Shown: positions 16,706-24,438 of the stretch, one piece after another | Numbering within the stretch: the first letter of the stretch is position 1 | How the letters are laid out: each line of letters opens with the position of its first letter | Source: CAZFMJ01 sp964520045 | GTDB taxonomy: Bacteria; Elusimicrobiota; Elusimicrobia; Elusimicrobiales; CAZFMJ01 | Direction: 5' to 3' | Assembly: GCA_964520045.1 (NCBI GenBank) | Contig: CAZFMJ010000024.1 | Location: forward strand, 1 to 39,879 | Length of the DNA stretch: 39,879 nucleotides | Position numbers and translations under genes: made by a program | Notes under the pieces: generated by a model | Database searches by the model: none | Told to the model about the DNA's origin: nothing | The model's input: only the letters and a program-made list of their open reading frames with translations

Positions 16706-16783
16706 TAAATATTAGGCGGGCGGGGAGTGGGAATTAGGTGGTAAATTGCAAGTAATGAAGAGTAAAATATAATGAGGGGCAAT

Positions 16784-17992
16784 ATGAAAAAAAATTTTTT
16801 TGACAGGGCCGTTTTGAAAAGGGCGGCGGAGAAATACCGCGGGGATATAGTTAAATTCGCGCTGGAGATGATTTCCATCCCCAGCCTGTCCTCAAAAGAA
16901 GGCCGGCTTGCGGTTAGAATAGCGCTGGAGATGAAAAAGACGGGTTTTGACAGCGTAAAGATAGATAAAATGGGCAATGTGATAGGAAAGATAGGCCGCG
17001 GCAGAACCAAAGTAATGATAGACAGCCACATAGACACCGTCGGCGTGGGGGACATAACTGCATGGAAGCGGGACCCTTTTAAGGGAAGGCTTGAAAAAGG
17101 CATTATCTACGGCCGCGGGGCAAGCGATCAGAAGCTTGCCATGGCTTCTATGGTTTATGCCGGCAGGATAATCAAAGATCTAAAGCTTTCGGGAGATTAC
17201 ACATATATAGCCGTAGGTTCCTGCCAGGAAGAGGACTGCGACGGCCTGCCGCTTCTTCATATTATTGAAAAAGAGAAAATCCGGCCGGATTATGTCATAC
17301 TTACTGAGCCTACCAATCTGATGGTTTACAGGGGGCACAGGGGAAGGATGGAAATTAAAGTGACGGCAAAAGGCCGTTCATGCCATGCCTCGGCGCCTGA
17401 AAGGGGAGATAATGCGATAGTCAAAATGTCGCCGATTATAGATGAAATAACGCGGCTCGGCGGCAGGCTTGCTTATGACGGGTTTCTGGGTAAGGGCACC
17501 GTGGCCGTTACTTCAATAGACTGCAAGACCCCGTCGCTAAATGCCGTCCCCGACGAATGTTCCATATACCTTGACAGGAGGCTTACCAAGGGCGAAACGA
17601 AAGAAACCGCTGTGGCGCAGATAAAAGCGCTTGCATCCGTAAAAAAGGCCGGCGCCCGCGTGGAAGTCCTGCGGTATGAGGCGGTTTCATGGAAAGGTCT
17701 CAGGGTAAAACAGGAAAAATATTTTCCCACATGGGTTTTGCCGGAGAGCCATAAACTTGTTCAGGCCGGACTGCGGGCCGGAAGAATTTCATCCGGCAGA
17801 ATTCCAAAAACCGGAAAGTGGACATTTTCCACGAACGGAGTCGCCACCGCAGGCAGATTTAAAATACCTACCATAGGATTCGGTCCGTCAAACGAGATAT
17901 ACGCGCATACGGTCAATGAGCAGGCGCCGGTAGAGCATTTGCTCAAAGCCGCGGTCTTTTACGCGGTAATCGGAAAATTGTTAACCCAATAA
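16784..17992 (+). CDS. ygeY: YgeY-family M20 metallohydrolase
   Basis: A 402-residue M20 peptidase/deacylase of the YgeY subgroup. Metal-binding landmarks are SHIDTVGVGD (H82, D84), GRGASDQK (D115), QEED (E149 catalytic base, E150) and LTEPT (E175); GRMEIKVTAKGRSCHASAPE marks the dimerisation-domain junction. YgeY occurs in the E. coli ygeW-ygeX-ygeY-hyuA-yqeA region and was named for co-occurrence with selenium-dependent molybdenum hydroxylases; recent work ties this cluster to anaerobic purine/urate breakdown. I chose the ATG at 16784 because AGGGG lies 6 bp before it; the ATG at 16772 overlaps that signal. ygeW follows 15 bp after the stop, so they are in one operon. It probably cleaves an N-carbamoyl or N-acyl ureide intermediate, which is inference. 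Confidence 0.88.
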   Translation: MKKNFFDRAVLKRAAEKYRGDIVKFALEMISIPSLSSKEGRLAVRIALEMKKTGFDSVKIDKMGNVIGKIGRGRTKVMIDSHIDTVGVGDITAWKRDPFKGRLEKGIIYGRGASDQKLAMASMVYAGRIIKDLKLSGDYTYIAVGSCQEEDCDGLPLLHIIEKEKIRPDYVILTEPTNLMVYRGHRGRMEIKVTAKGRSCHASAPERGDNAIVKMSPIIDEITRLGGRLAYDGFLGKGTVAVTSIDCKTPSLNAVPDECSIYLDRRLTKGETKETAVAQIKALASVKKAGARVEVLRYEAVSWKGLRVKQEKYFPTWVLPESHKLVQAGLRAGRISSGRIPKTGKWTFSTNGVATAGRFKIPTIGFGPSNEIYAHTVNEQAPVEHLLKAAVFYAVIGKLLTQ

Positions 17993-18007
17993 ACGGAGGA
18001 TAAAAAT

Positions 18008-19021
18008 ATGCAGACTATGCTTAGAGGAAAGGATTGGATAGAGACAAAAGACTGGACAAAGGAAGAACTTGAAACTATTTTGGATGCGTCATGGGATTTA
18101 AAAAAGCGTTTTGCTTTAGGCGAGCCGCACAGGCTTTTGCGGGACAAGACGCTTTTTATGATGTTTTTTGAACAGTCTACCCGCACGAGAAATTCAACCG
18201 AGGCGGGAATGACCCAGCTCGGAGGCCATGCCCATGACCTTACGCCTGATAAGATGCAGATTTCACACGGAGAGACTCCCAAGGATACCGGCAAGGTGCT
18301 TTCGCGCTACGGCCACGGCATAGCCATAAGAAACTGTTTTTACGGCATGGGCAATAAATATCTGAGGGATGTCGCCGAATACGCGTCTATTCCGGTAATA
18401 AATCTGCAGTGCGACGTGGACCATCCCTGCCAGTCTATAGCCGATTTAATGACCATACGGGAAAAGTTCGGCCATGATCTCAAGGGTATGAAATTCGTCA
18501 TTTCATGGACATATGCTCCGTCATACGCAAGGCCGCTGTCCGTGCCTCAGGGGCTTATAACCCTTATGCCCCGCTTCGGCATAGACGTTACGCTGGCATA
18601 TCCCAAGGAATTTAAGCTTATGCCGCATACCGTTGAGGATGCAAAAAGATTTGCCATGGAATCCGGCTCCAAATTCGAGATAACGCATGACATGGACGCG
18701 GCTTTTAAGGACGCCGTGGTTTTATATCCTAAATCATGGGGATGCCACCAATATCTTGCCGAGCAGGGCGTGCCGGAAGAGGAAAAAAAGAAGGCGGGAA
18801 TGGAACTTCTGAATAAATACAGGGACTGGGTTTGCACCCAAAAGCGCATGAAGCTGGGCAAAAAAGAGGCCGTGTATATGCATCCGCTTCCGGCGGACAG
18901 GGGCAGCGAGGTGGAAGACGCTGTGATAGACGGACCACAGAGCATTGTTTTTGATCAGGCGGAAAACAGGCTTCATACGGTCAAATCAATAATGGCGCTT
19001 ACCATGGGAGGAAGACCGTAA
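18008..19021 (+). CDS. ygeW: YgeW, knotted carbamoyltransferase of unknown substrate
   Basis: A 337-residue aspartate/ornithine carbamoyltransferase paralogue of YgeW type. The carbamoyl-phosphate loop is FFEQSTRTRNST (S57, T58, R59, T60, R61) and HPCQSIAD is at 139-146. Long segments such as GNKYLRDVAEYASIPVINLQCDVDHP and SWTYAPSYARPLSVP are characteristic of YgeW rather than ArgF or PyrB. The expected substrate is 2,3-diaminopropionate or a similar carbamoylated amine, run in the phosphorolytic direction to give carbamoyl phosphate for carbamate kinase; this direction is inferred from the cluster. GGAGG stands 9 bp before the ATG. It is cotranscribed with ygeY and followed by a repeat-rich gap in front of the pghP-like gene. 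Confidence 0.93.
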   Translation: MQTMLRGKDWIETKDWTKEELETILDASWDLKKRFALGEPHRLLRDKTLFMMFFEQSTRTRNSTEAGMTQLGGHAHDLTPDKMQISHGETPKDTGKVLSRYGHGIAIRNCFYGMGNKYLRDVAEYASIPVINLQCDVDHPCQSIADLMTIREKFGHDLKGMKFVISWTYAPSYARPLSVPQGLITLMPRFGIDVTLAYPKEFKLMPHTVEDAKRFAMESGSKFEITHDMDAAFKDAVVLYPKSWGCHQYLAEQGVPEEEKKKAGMELLNKYRDWVCTQKRMKLGKKEAVYMHPLPADRGSEVEDAVIDGPQSIVFDQAENRLHTVKSIMALTMGGRP

Positions 19022-19175
19022 TTAAGAAGAGGGTAGACGGGAGAAGGTAGATGGTAAATGGGAAACGAAAAACAAAAGTGGGAAAATGAAAAAGGGAAGA
19101 GGTGTGTGGATTTATAGATGTTTTTGTTTCGCCGTCCGTTGTTTGCCGTCTCCCGTCTCCCGTCTCCCAATTGTT
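19022..19175. repeat. Purine-rich/pyrimidine-rich inverted repeat arms around the pghP start
   Basis: A left arm built of GGTAGACGG- and GGTAAATGG-like words (19028-19075) is answered by a right arm of CCGTCTCCCGTCTCCC-like words (19135-19170). The two could fold into a long imperfect hairpin. The right arm lies within the coding sequence of the lipoprotein gene and encodes part of its signal region. The same family of arms recurs at 19795-19895, 27476-27750 and 31249-31302. Confidence 0.65.
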
Positions 19176-19829
19176 TTCTTTTTGATTTTATACGGATGCG
19201 GAGGAATTAGTAAGAGCGGAAATGATTATTATACCGGCTTTGCGCGGTTGAAAGCCGATTTGGTTTACGCGAAAGATTACAGCACGCACGTTCTGGACAG
19301 AAAATCCGAAGTGACGGTATTGGCTATACACGGCGGCGGGATAGAGCCGGTAACTTCCGAAATAGCAAGGGCTCTTGCCGGCGGGAAGTGGAACCTATAT
19401 GTTTTTGAAGCCCTTTGCAGCGCCGGATGTCCTAAGCTTCATCTGTCATCCCAAAAATTTGACGATCCTGAAGCTGTTCGGCTGATTGAACCGGCTTTTG
19501 CCGGAGTTTCCATCCACGGCATGGCCGGAGGCGGGGAAATGGTCTGCATCGGAGGCTCTAACGCCGGTCTTCGCTCCGAAGTATCCAAATCTCTTTCATC
19601 CGCCGGTTTTAAGACGCAGGAGCCCTGTGTTAAATTTCCGGGCATTGATGCAGGCAATATAGTAAATAGGGCGCAGAAAGGAGGGGTTCAGCTTGAGATA
19701 AGCATGGATTTAAGGCGGAAACTTGAGGCTGATTCGGCGCTTACGGCGGATTTTTGCTCCGCCGTGCGCTCCGCTGTTTATTCCTGGATGAAGAATGGGG
19801 ACGGTAGACGGCAGGCAGAAAAAAACTGA
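19086..19829 (+). CDS. PghP/YjqB-like (DUF867) zinc amidohydrolase lipoprotein
   Basis: The 247-residue protein resembles the poly-gamma-glutamate hydrolase/YjqB family (DUF867). Landmarks are VTVLAIHGGGIEPVTSEIARALA (zinc histidine and glutamate in HGGGIE), SIHGMAG (second histidine) and a late VQLEISMDLRRKL with the catalytic-type glutamate. PghP of Bacillus phages cleaves gamma-glutamyl bonds with a carboxypeptidase-like zinc site. The N-terminus forms a lipoprotein signal: a hydrophobic stretch ending LILYGCGG, lipidated cysteine near residue 38. The residues just before it (CLPSPVSRLP) are encoded by a repeat arm, so the true start is uncertain. Both flanks are repeat arms, suggesting the gene was inserted between ygeW and carbamate kinase. 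Substrate unknown. Confidence 0.72.
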   Translation: MKKGRGVWIYRCFCFAVRCLPSPVSRLPIVFFLILYGCGGISKSGNDYYTGFARLKADLVYAKDYSTHVLDRKSEVTVLAIHGGGIEPVTSEIARALAGGKWNLYVFEALCSAGCPKLHLSSQKFDDPEAVRLIEPAFAGVSIHGMAGGGEMVCIGGSNAGLRSEVSKSLSSAGFKTQEPCVKFPGIDAGNIVNRAQKGGVQLEISMDLRRKLEADSALTADFCSAVRSAVYSWMKNGDGRRQAEKN

Positions 19830-19895
19830 AGAAAGTTTGTATCTGTTTTTGTTTTGCCGTCTCCCGTTTACCGTTTACCATCTACCATCCTCTTG
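19795..19895. repeat. Second pair of GGTAGACGG-type inverted repeat arms, after pghP
   Basis: GGGGACGGTAGACGGCAGG (19798-19816) at the end of the lipoprotein gene faces a pyrimidine arm GCCGTCTCCCGTTTACCG (19857-19874) that continues to CCATCTACCATCC. The left arm encodes the last residues of the protein (GDGRRQAEKN). No T-run follows. Confidence 0.6.
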
Positions 19896-19927
19896 AATTT
19901 TTGTAGAATATATGCTGGAAACAGAAG

Positions 19928-21037
19928 ATGCCTAAAAAACTTAGAATTTTTGCTTTCGGCGGAAATGAAGTCTCTCCCACCGGTCTTGTGGATAAAAAGA
20001 CAGGGAAGATGATAATCCCCGACATTGCCATGCAATGGCAGAAAACCGCCCAGACCTGCCGTCTTGTAGCGGATATAATAGAGCGTCATCCGGATGACCT
20101 TTACGTGATTACGCACGGCAACGGTCCGCAGGTGGGCAATATTCTCCTGAGGGCCGAATATGCTAGATCCATACTTCATCCTCTTCCTTTGGATATCTGC
20201 GGAGCCGACACTCAGGGCGCAATGGGATATATGATCGCTCAGCTTGCCGGCGAGCTCAAAATGAGGGGTATAGACAGAACGGTGGCGGAGACAGTGACGC
20301 AGGTAGTGGTTGACAAAGATGATCCGGATTTTAAGAACCCTTCAAAATACATAGGCTCGGCTTATTCTAAACGCGATGCCATGAAGCTTGCGGAAAAAGA
20401 CGGATGGAACGTCAAACTGTATAAAAAAGACGGGGAAGGCAAAGAAATATGGAGAAGGGTGGTCCCGTCGCCCGAGCCGCGGGATATAGTTGAAATAGCG
20501 GTTGTGGAGTCCAATTTAAAGGCGGGCATAATTCCTATAACCGTGGGCGGCGGGGGAATACCGGTTACGCAGGTCGCGCCCAGGATTGAACAAGACAGGG
20601 AAATTTACGAAACCAATTACGGCATAAAATTTTCGAGAAAATATGTTCCCGCGGTTCCGGCGGCGGAAATTTACAGGGGAGTGGAAGCGGTCGTCGACAA
20701 GGATCTGGCTTCGGCCCTTTTGGGTATAATGCTTAAAAACAGGGCCAAGGCCGCGGGGGAGGACCTGGAAGTAAGTTTCACTATATTTACCGGAGAGGAC
20801 GGGGTCAAGCTTAATTATCAGACGCCCGTTCAGACTGATTTGCGCAGCGCCACTCTTGCCGAACTTGAGCAGATATACGCAAGGGTTCCATGTCCTTTTC
20901 CGGCCGGAAGCATGGGGCCCAAGGTAAAGGCTGTGATAAATTTTCTCCGGGGCGGCGGACAGGCCGCTTATATCACAAAAACGGAACTTTTTGAGGATAC
21001 TTTGGCCGGAAAAGCGGGAACAACGGTTTACGTGTAA
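19928..21037 (+). CDS. Carbamate kinase (YqeA/ArcC family)
   Basis: A 369-residue amino acid kinase. Family marks are FAFGGNEVSP at the start, VITHGNGPQVGNILLR (about 59-74), GADTQGAMGYMI, the VVPSPEPRDIVE loop, VGGGGIPV, VDKDLASALLG and the end GSMGPKVKAVINFL. It is about 55 residues longer than typical ArcC (about 310), mainly through two insertions around 130-175 and 265-285. The enzyme makes ATP, CO2 and NH3 from carbamoyl phosphate and ADP, the energy-yielding step of ureide and arginine fermentation. Next to ygeW and ygeY it most likely drains carbamoyl phosphate made by YgeW. The threonine-synthase-like gene follows 12 bp after the stop. No strong Shine-Dalgarno is seen. Confidence 0.93.
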   Translation: MPKKLRIFAFGGNEVSPTGLVDKKTGKMIIPDIAMQWQKTAQTCRLVADIIERHPDDLYVITHGNGPQVGNILLRAEYARSILHPLPLDICGADTQGAMGYMIAQLAGELKMRGIDRTVAETVTQVVVDKDDPDFKNPSKYIGSAYSKRDAMKLAEKDGWNVKLYKKDGEGKEIWRRVVPSPEPRDIVEIAVVESNLKAGIIPITVGGGGIPVTQVAPRIEQDREIYETNYGIKFSRKYVPAVPAAEIYRGVEAVVDKDLASALLGIMLKNRAKAAGEDLEVSFTIFTGEDGVKLNYQTPVQTDLRSATLAELEQIYARVPCPFPAGSMGPKVKAVINFLRGGGQAAYITKTELFEDTLAGKAGTTVYV

Positions 21038-21049
21038 AAAAGGGAAAAA

Positions 21050-22288
21050 ATGAGAAAAGTAAAAGGGTTAAAATGCATCAGGTGCGGTAAAGAGCATAAG
21101 ATGTCGGAGACAAAGTATGTTTGTCTTTCATGCGGCGGCAATCTTCAGGTCGCGTATGACTATAACCTGATAAAAAAGAGGCTTACTTACCAGAATCTTG
21201 AGGAAAATCAGGATAGAAGCATATGGCGGTATTTGGATATACTGCCTGTCTCAAGCATAAAAAATGTGCCTCCCGTTCATGTGGGATGGACGCCTCTTTA
21301 CAAAGCTGAAAAACTCGGCCAGGAGCTTGGATTAACTTCTCTTTATCTCAAAGATGAGGGCAGAAATCCTACCGCTTCATTTAAGGACAGGGCCAGCGCC
21401 GTGGCGGTTGCCCGTGCGCTGGAAATCAAGGAAACGATCATAACCGCGGCTTCAACAGGAAATGCCGCTTCATCTCTTGCATGTCTTACGGGAAGTTTGG
21501 ATCTTAAAACTATAATTTTTGTTCCGGAAAGCGCTCCCGCTCCCAAGGTCGCCCAACTCCTGGTTTTCGGGGCGGTTGTCATAATGGTGAAAGGCACATA
21601 TGACGATGCTTTTGAATTGTGCATAAAAGCGTCCAAAGAATACGGCTGGTATAACAGGAACACTGGATATAATCCGTTCACAAGAGAAGGTAAAAAAACA
21701 TGCGCTTTTGAGATCTGCGAGCAGATGGAATGGGAGTCGCCCGATAAGATTTTTGTTCCTGTTGGCGACGGTAACATCATAAGCGGGATGTGGAAAGGTT
21801 TTTTTGATTTCAATAAGCTGGGAATAATTGAAAAGCTGCCGCAAATGGTGGCCGTTCAGGCCGAAAAAAGCGATTCCGTAAAACGGGCGGTCGAAGGAGA
21901 TGGAGAAATAAGGCCTGTAAGCGGTAAAACGCTGGCCGACAGTATTTCCGTGAGTCTTCCCAGAGACGGATCCGCGGCGGTGCAGGCGATAAAAGAATCA
22001 GGGGGATTCGCCGTTTCTGTGACTGACGAGGAAATACTTTCGGCTATACCCATGGTCGCGCGCGGAGCGAACATTTTTGCAGAACCTGCGGCAGCCGCGG
22101 CTTATGCGGGATTGAAAAAGGCTGTTTCCTCCGGACAGGTGAAAGACGGCGAGTCGGTGGTTGTTCTGATAACGGGAAACGGGCTGAAGGATATCAACAG
22201 CGCGATGAAATCAGTGGGAAGGCCGCATTTGATAAATCCTTCGCTGGAAGAGCTGAAAAAGCTTGTGGCTGACCGGAAAATAGTTTGA
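21050..22288 (+). CDS. Threonine synthase-like PLP enzyme
   Basis: A 412-residue fold-type II PLP enzyme of threonine synthase type. It has an N-terminal zinc-ribbon-like part (C9, C12, C25, C28), VGWTPLYKAEKL, the PLP lysine K112 in NPTASFKDRAS, the phosphate loop STGNAASSLA, PVGDGNIISGMW and the C-terminal LITGNGLKDINSA. Orthologous threonine synthases convert phosphohomoserine to threonine. It sits 12 bp after carbamate kinase in a ygeY-ygeW-pghP-yqeA order, where E. coli has another PLP enzyme, the diaminopropionate ammonia-lyase YgeX. It might therefore be a real ThrC parked here or might process an amino acid from the same catabolic route. No other thr genes are in the window. The sequence alone favours the threonine synthase name. 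Confidence 0.85.
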   Translation: MRKVKGLKCIRCGKEHKMSETKYVCLSCGGNLQVAYDYNLIKKRLTYQNLEENQDRSIWRYLDILPVSSIKNVPPVHVGWTPLYKAEKLGQELGLTSLYLKDEGRNPTASFKDRASAVAVARALEIKETIITAASTGNAASSLACLTGSLDLKTIIFVPESAPAPKVAQLLVFGAVVIMVKGTYDDAFELCIKASKEYGWYNRNTGYNPFTREGKKTCAFEICEQMEWESPDKIFVPVGDGNIISGMWKGFFDFNKLGIIEKLPQMVAVQAEKSDSVKRAVEGDGEIRPVSGKTLADSISVSLPRDGSAAVQAIKESGGFAVSVTDEEILSAIPMVARGANIFAEPAAAAAYAGLKKAVSSGQVKDGESVVVLITGNGLKDINSAMKSVGRPHLINPSLEELKKLVADRKIV

Positions 22289-22398
22289 AAAACATCCGCG
22301 CCTAACCCCTTTTTTAAAATTAGGTCTTGACAAAAACGGATTTACCTGCAATAATTACTGTTCACATGTAATGTTTGCCGCGGAATTCCGCAATTCCG

Positions 22399-22614
22399 CA
22401 GTCCCATTCCTTCCTCAGAGGCTTTGAGAATGGGTCAGTCCAAACTCAGTGCCTTTAAGGGTGGTTTGGGCAGTCCCATTCCTTCCTCAGAGGCTTTGAG
22501 AATGGGTCAGTCCAAACTCAGTGCCTTTAAGGGTGGTTTGGGCAGTCCCATTCCTTCCTCAGAGGCTTTGAGAATGGGTCAGTCCAAACTCAGTGCCTTT
22601 AAGAATCGTTTGGG
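22399..22614. repeat. Three tandem 72-bp copies of the MITE hairpin core
   Basis: Units at 22399-22470, 22471-22542 and 22543-22614 are practically identical; only the end of the third differs (AAGAATCG instead of AAGGGTGG). Each has the two hairpins of the MITE-like family, CCCATT...AATGGG and CCAAAC...GTTTGG. The terminal inverted repeats of that family are not obvious here. The period is 24 codons, so one frame stays open across the array, but I regard it as non-coding. Confidence 0.9.
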
Positions 22615-22638
22615 GCAAAAAACACATATACACGTATA

Positions 22639-22702
22639 AGCGCCGAGATTGTATCCGTTTTATTTTTTTGTTAATATAAGACGGGTCGCGGCGCTTTTTT
22701 TT
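22639..22702 (+). promoter_or_regulatory. Possible leader hairpin/attenuator in front of pilM
   Basis: AGCGCCG (22639-22645) pairs with CGGCGCT (22689-22695), and within it ATCCGT (22653-22658) can pair with ACGGGT (22681-22686, one G-U). A run of T (22695-22702) follows directly, so the whole has terminator form. It ends 8 bp before the pilM ATG and could either stop transcription entering from the repeats or attenuate the pil operon. The long loop makes this uncertain. Confidence 0.35.
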
Positions 22703-22709
22703 GGTAAAA

Positions 22710-23858
22710 ATGATGGATATCCAGTCTATTGGAACATTTATAAAAAATTCCGGCGGCATTGCCGGCATTCTGCGTACGATTATACACGGCGAAAAAAATG
22801 TCGTGGGCGTTGATGTCGGCAGTTATGCGGTCAAAATAGTGTGGCTTCAGCTGGAAGGCAAGGCCTATAGGCTTAAGGCATGGGGGAATATTCCGCTTAA
22901 TTTTAAAGCGGAAATGCCGCCGGAGGAGCGTAAGTTTCAGACCGCCCGGCTTATAAAGAATTTTTTTGCCGAAAAATCCATACCGCTTAAAATGGCCGCC
23001 ACTTCCGTTTCGGGGAATTCCGTCATAGTCAGATACGTGAAACTGCCCAAGCTTTCAAAACAGGAACTGAAGCTGACGCTGTCGGTTGAGGCGGAGCCGT
23101 TCATCCCGTTTGATATAAAAGAAGTGGATTTGAGCTGTTATATTCTGGGAGATATAACGGAGGACGGCCAGAAAAAGATGGAAACGGTGCTTGTGGCCGC
23201 TAAGAAAGAGCTGATAAAAGACAGGGTCGACATAATGACGGCCGCTGGTCTTAAGACCATGATAATAGACGTTGACGCTTTTGTGCTTGAAACGCTGCAT
23301 ACCCTTTGCGGGATAGATACCGATACGGGCGCGGTGCTGTTTATCAATATGGGGCATAAAGTAACCAATCTGTCGATAATCGACAGGGGCGTTACGAAAG
23401 TCGTGCGCGACATATTCATCGCGGGCGGCACTCTTGAAAAAGCCGTTTTGAAGGTGATCGAGGCCGATATCCCCAAAATCGAGGAATTTAAGCGAAAGAG
23501 CGGGATACTGATTTCTGCCGAAGAAAAAGAAGCGGCTCTGCTGGAAGACGACAAAAACGCGCTGCTGGTGTCCAAAGCTTTTTCTGCGGTAATAAGGGAC
23601 CTGGGGGTTGAAGTGTCCAGATCCGTGGATTTTTATCTTTCGCAGGGAGCCGAAAGGTCGATAAGCAAAATTATTCTTTCCGGAGGTTCCGCGAATCTCA
23701 AGAATTTCGCCCAATTTATGTCCGCGGAATTTAAAATACCGGTTGAAATGCTTAATCCCCTGTCTTTTCTTGGCAAAGACGCGGAGCAGGTTCCGAAGGA
23801 TATTCTTCCGTCGCTTTCAATAGCCGCGGGATTGGCTGTCAGAAAAATAGGCGATTAG
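22710..23858 (+). CDS. pilM: Type IV pilus assembly protein PilM
   Basis: A 382-residue actin-like ATPase of the PilM family, a cytoplasmic protein that recruits PilN to the pilus alignment complex. Actin-fold landmarks are VVGVDVGSYAVKIVWLQ (phosphate 1, about 30-46), SVSGNSVIVRYVKLPKLSKQEL, the region TGAVLFINMGHKVTNLSIID (phosphate 2) and ILSGGSANLKNFAQFM (adenosine motif), ending IAAGLAVRKIGD. I take the ATG at 22710; ATG 22713 and TTG 22701 are alternatives, and no clear Shine-Dalgarno separates them. It is the first gene of a complete pilM-N-O-P-Q block in the canonical order. Confidence 0.93.
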   Translation: MMDIQSIGTFIKNSGGIAGILRTIIHGEKNVVGVDVGSYAVKIVWLQLEGKAYRLKAWGNIPLNFKAEMPPEERKFQTARLIKNFFAEKSIPLKMAATSVSGNSVIVRYVKLPKLSKQELKLTLSVEAEPFIPFDIKEVDLSCYILGDITEDGQKKMETVLVAAKKELIKDRVDIMTAAGLKTMIIDVDAFVLETLHTLCGIDTDTGAVLFINMGHKVTNLSIIDRGVTKVVRDIFIAGGTLEKAVLKVIEADIPKIEEFKRKSGILISAEEKEAALLEDDKNALLVSKAFSAVIRDLGVEVSRSVDFYLSQGAERSISKIILSGGSANLKNFAQFMSAEFKIPVEMLNPLSFLGKDAEQVPKDILPSLSIAAGLAVRKIGD

Positions 23859-23865
23859 CGCTGAT

Positions 23866-24423
23866 ATGATAAAAATCAATCTGGTTCCGGCCGAGTTTTT
23901 GGAGAAGCAGACGAAGGAGCACAGGGTGATTCAGGCTGTGGCCGGCGGAATTTTTATTTTAGCGGTTGTCATCGTGGTTTCGCTGTCGTACATGGCTAAG
24001 GCTAATGCTTTGGAAGCTAAGCTTAAACAGAAAGAAGAAAGGCTCAAACAGCTTCAGCAGGTTCTGGACCAGATACGGACGCTTGAAAGCGAAAAATCAG
24101 CGGTTGAAGCGCATCTTAACGCTATAAACGATCTTATGAAGATACGGCTTGTTTATACGATTTTTATGCAGGAACTTGTAAAATCCATTCCCGGAGCCAT
24201 ATGGTTCAGTTCTCTGCAGACCATTATAAACGGAAACGAAAGCGTAAGTTTTAGTCTGAGCGCGACTTCGCGCTCCGCCGAAGATCTGGCTGAATGGATA
24301 AACATTCTGGAGACGGGTGGAAAATATTCCGATATTGAAATAGGCGCCATATCCATAGCCAATGCCGCGGCGGGTAAATCGCTGACTTTCCCGCTCCAGG
24401 CTAAATATCTAATCGGAAAATAA
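23866..24423 (+). CDS. pilN: Type IV pilus inner membrane protein PilN
   Basis: A 185-residue protein that starts with MIKINLVPAEFLEKQ, the conserved INLxP motif by which PilN binds PilM. One transmembrane helix follows (about residues 23-45), then a coiled coil (EAKLKQKEERLKQLQQVLDQIRTLESEKSAVEAHL is the helical stretch, about 50-85) and a ferredoxin-like periplasmic domain with the PilN-typical LVKSIPGAIWFSSL. It starts 7 bp after pilM. Confidence 0.92.
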   Translation: MIKINLVPAEFLEKQTKEHRVIQAVAGGIFILAVVIVVSLSYMAKANALEAKLKQKEERLKQLQQVLDQIRTLESEKSAVEAHLNAINDLMKIRLVYTIFMQELVKSIPGAIWFSSLQTIINGNESVSFSLSATSRSAEDLAEWINILETGGKYSDIEIGAISIANAAAGKSLTFPLQAKYLIGK

Positions 24424-24438
24424 AAACAGGGATAAAAA

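Larger units (their letters stand above)
22289..22709. other. Gene-free stretch between the thrC-like gene and pilM
   Basis: This 421-bp gap contains no gene I can support. It holds an AT-rich start, a 3 x 72-bp tandem array of the MITE core (22399-22614) and a long stem with a T-run (22639-22702) immediately before pilM. The pilus operon promoter should be here, but I see no convincing -35/-10 pair; CTTGAC at 22326-22331 lacks a well-placed -10. Confidence 0.6.

Noticed and set aside
22399..22614. A CRISPR array
   Set aside because: The repeats are contiguous 72-bp units with no unique spacers and no cas genes.
22424..22639. A 71-codon open frame with 24-residue repeats across the tandem array
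   Set aside because: It exists only because the 72-bp repeat is a multiple of three. No Shine-Dalgarno, and the same DNA occurs as non-coding repeats elsewhere.
23055..23714. A 219-codon minus-strand frame
   Set aside because: It lies entirely within pilM on the opposite strand and shows no family features.
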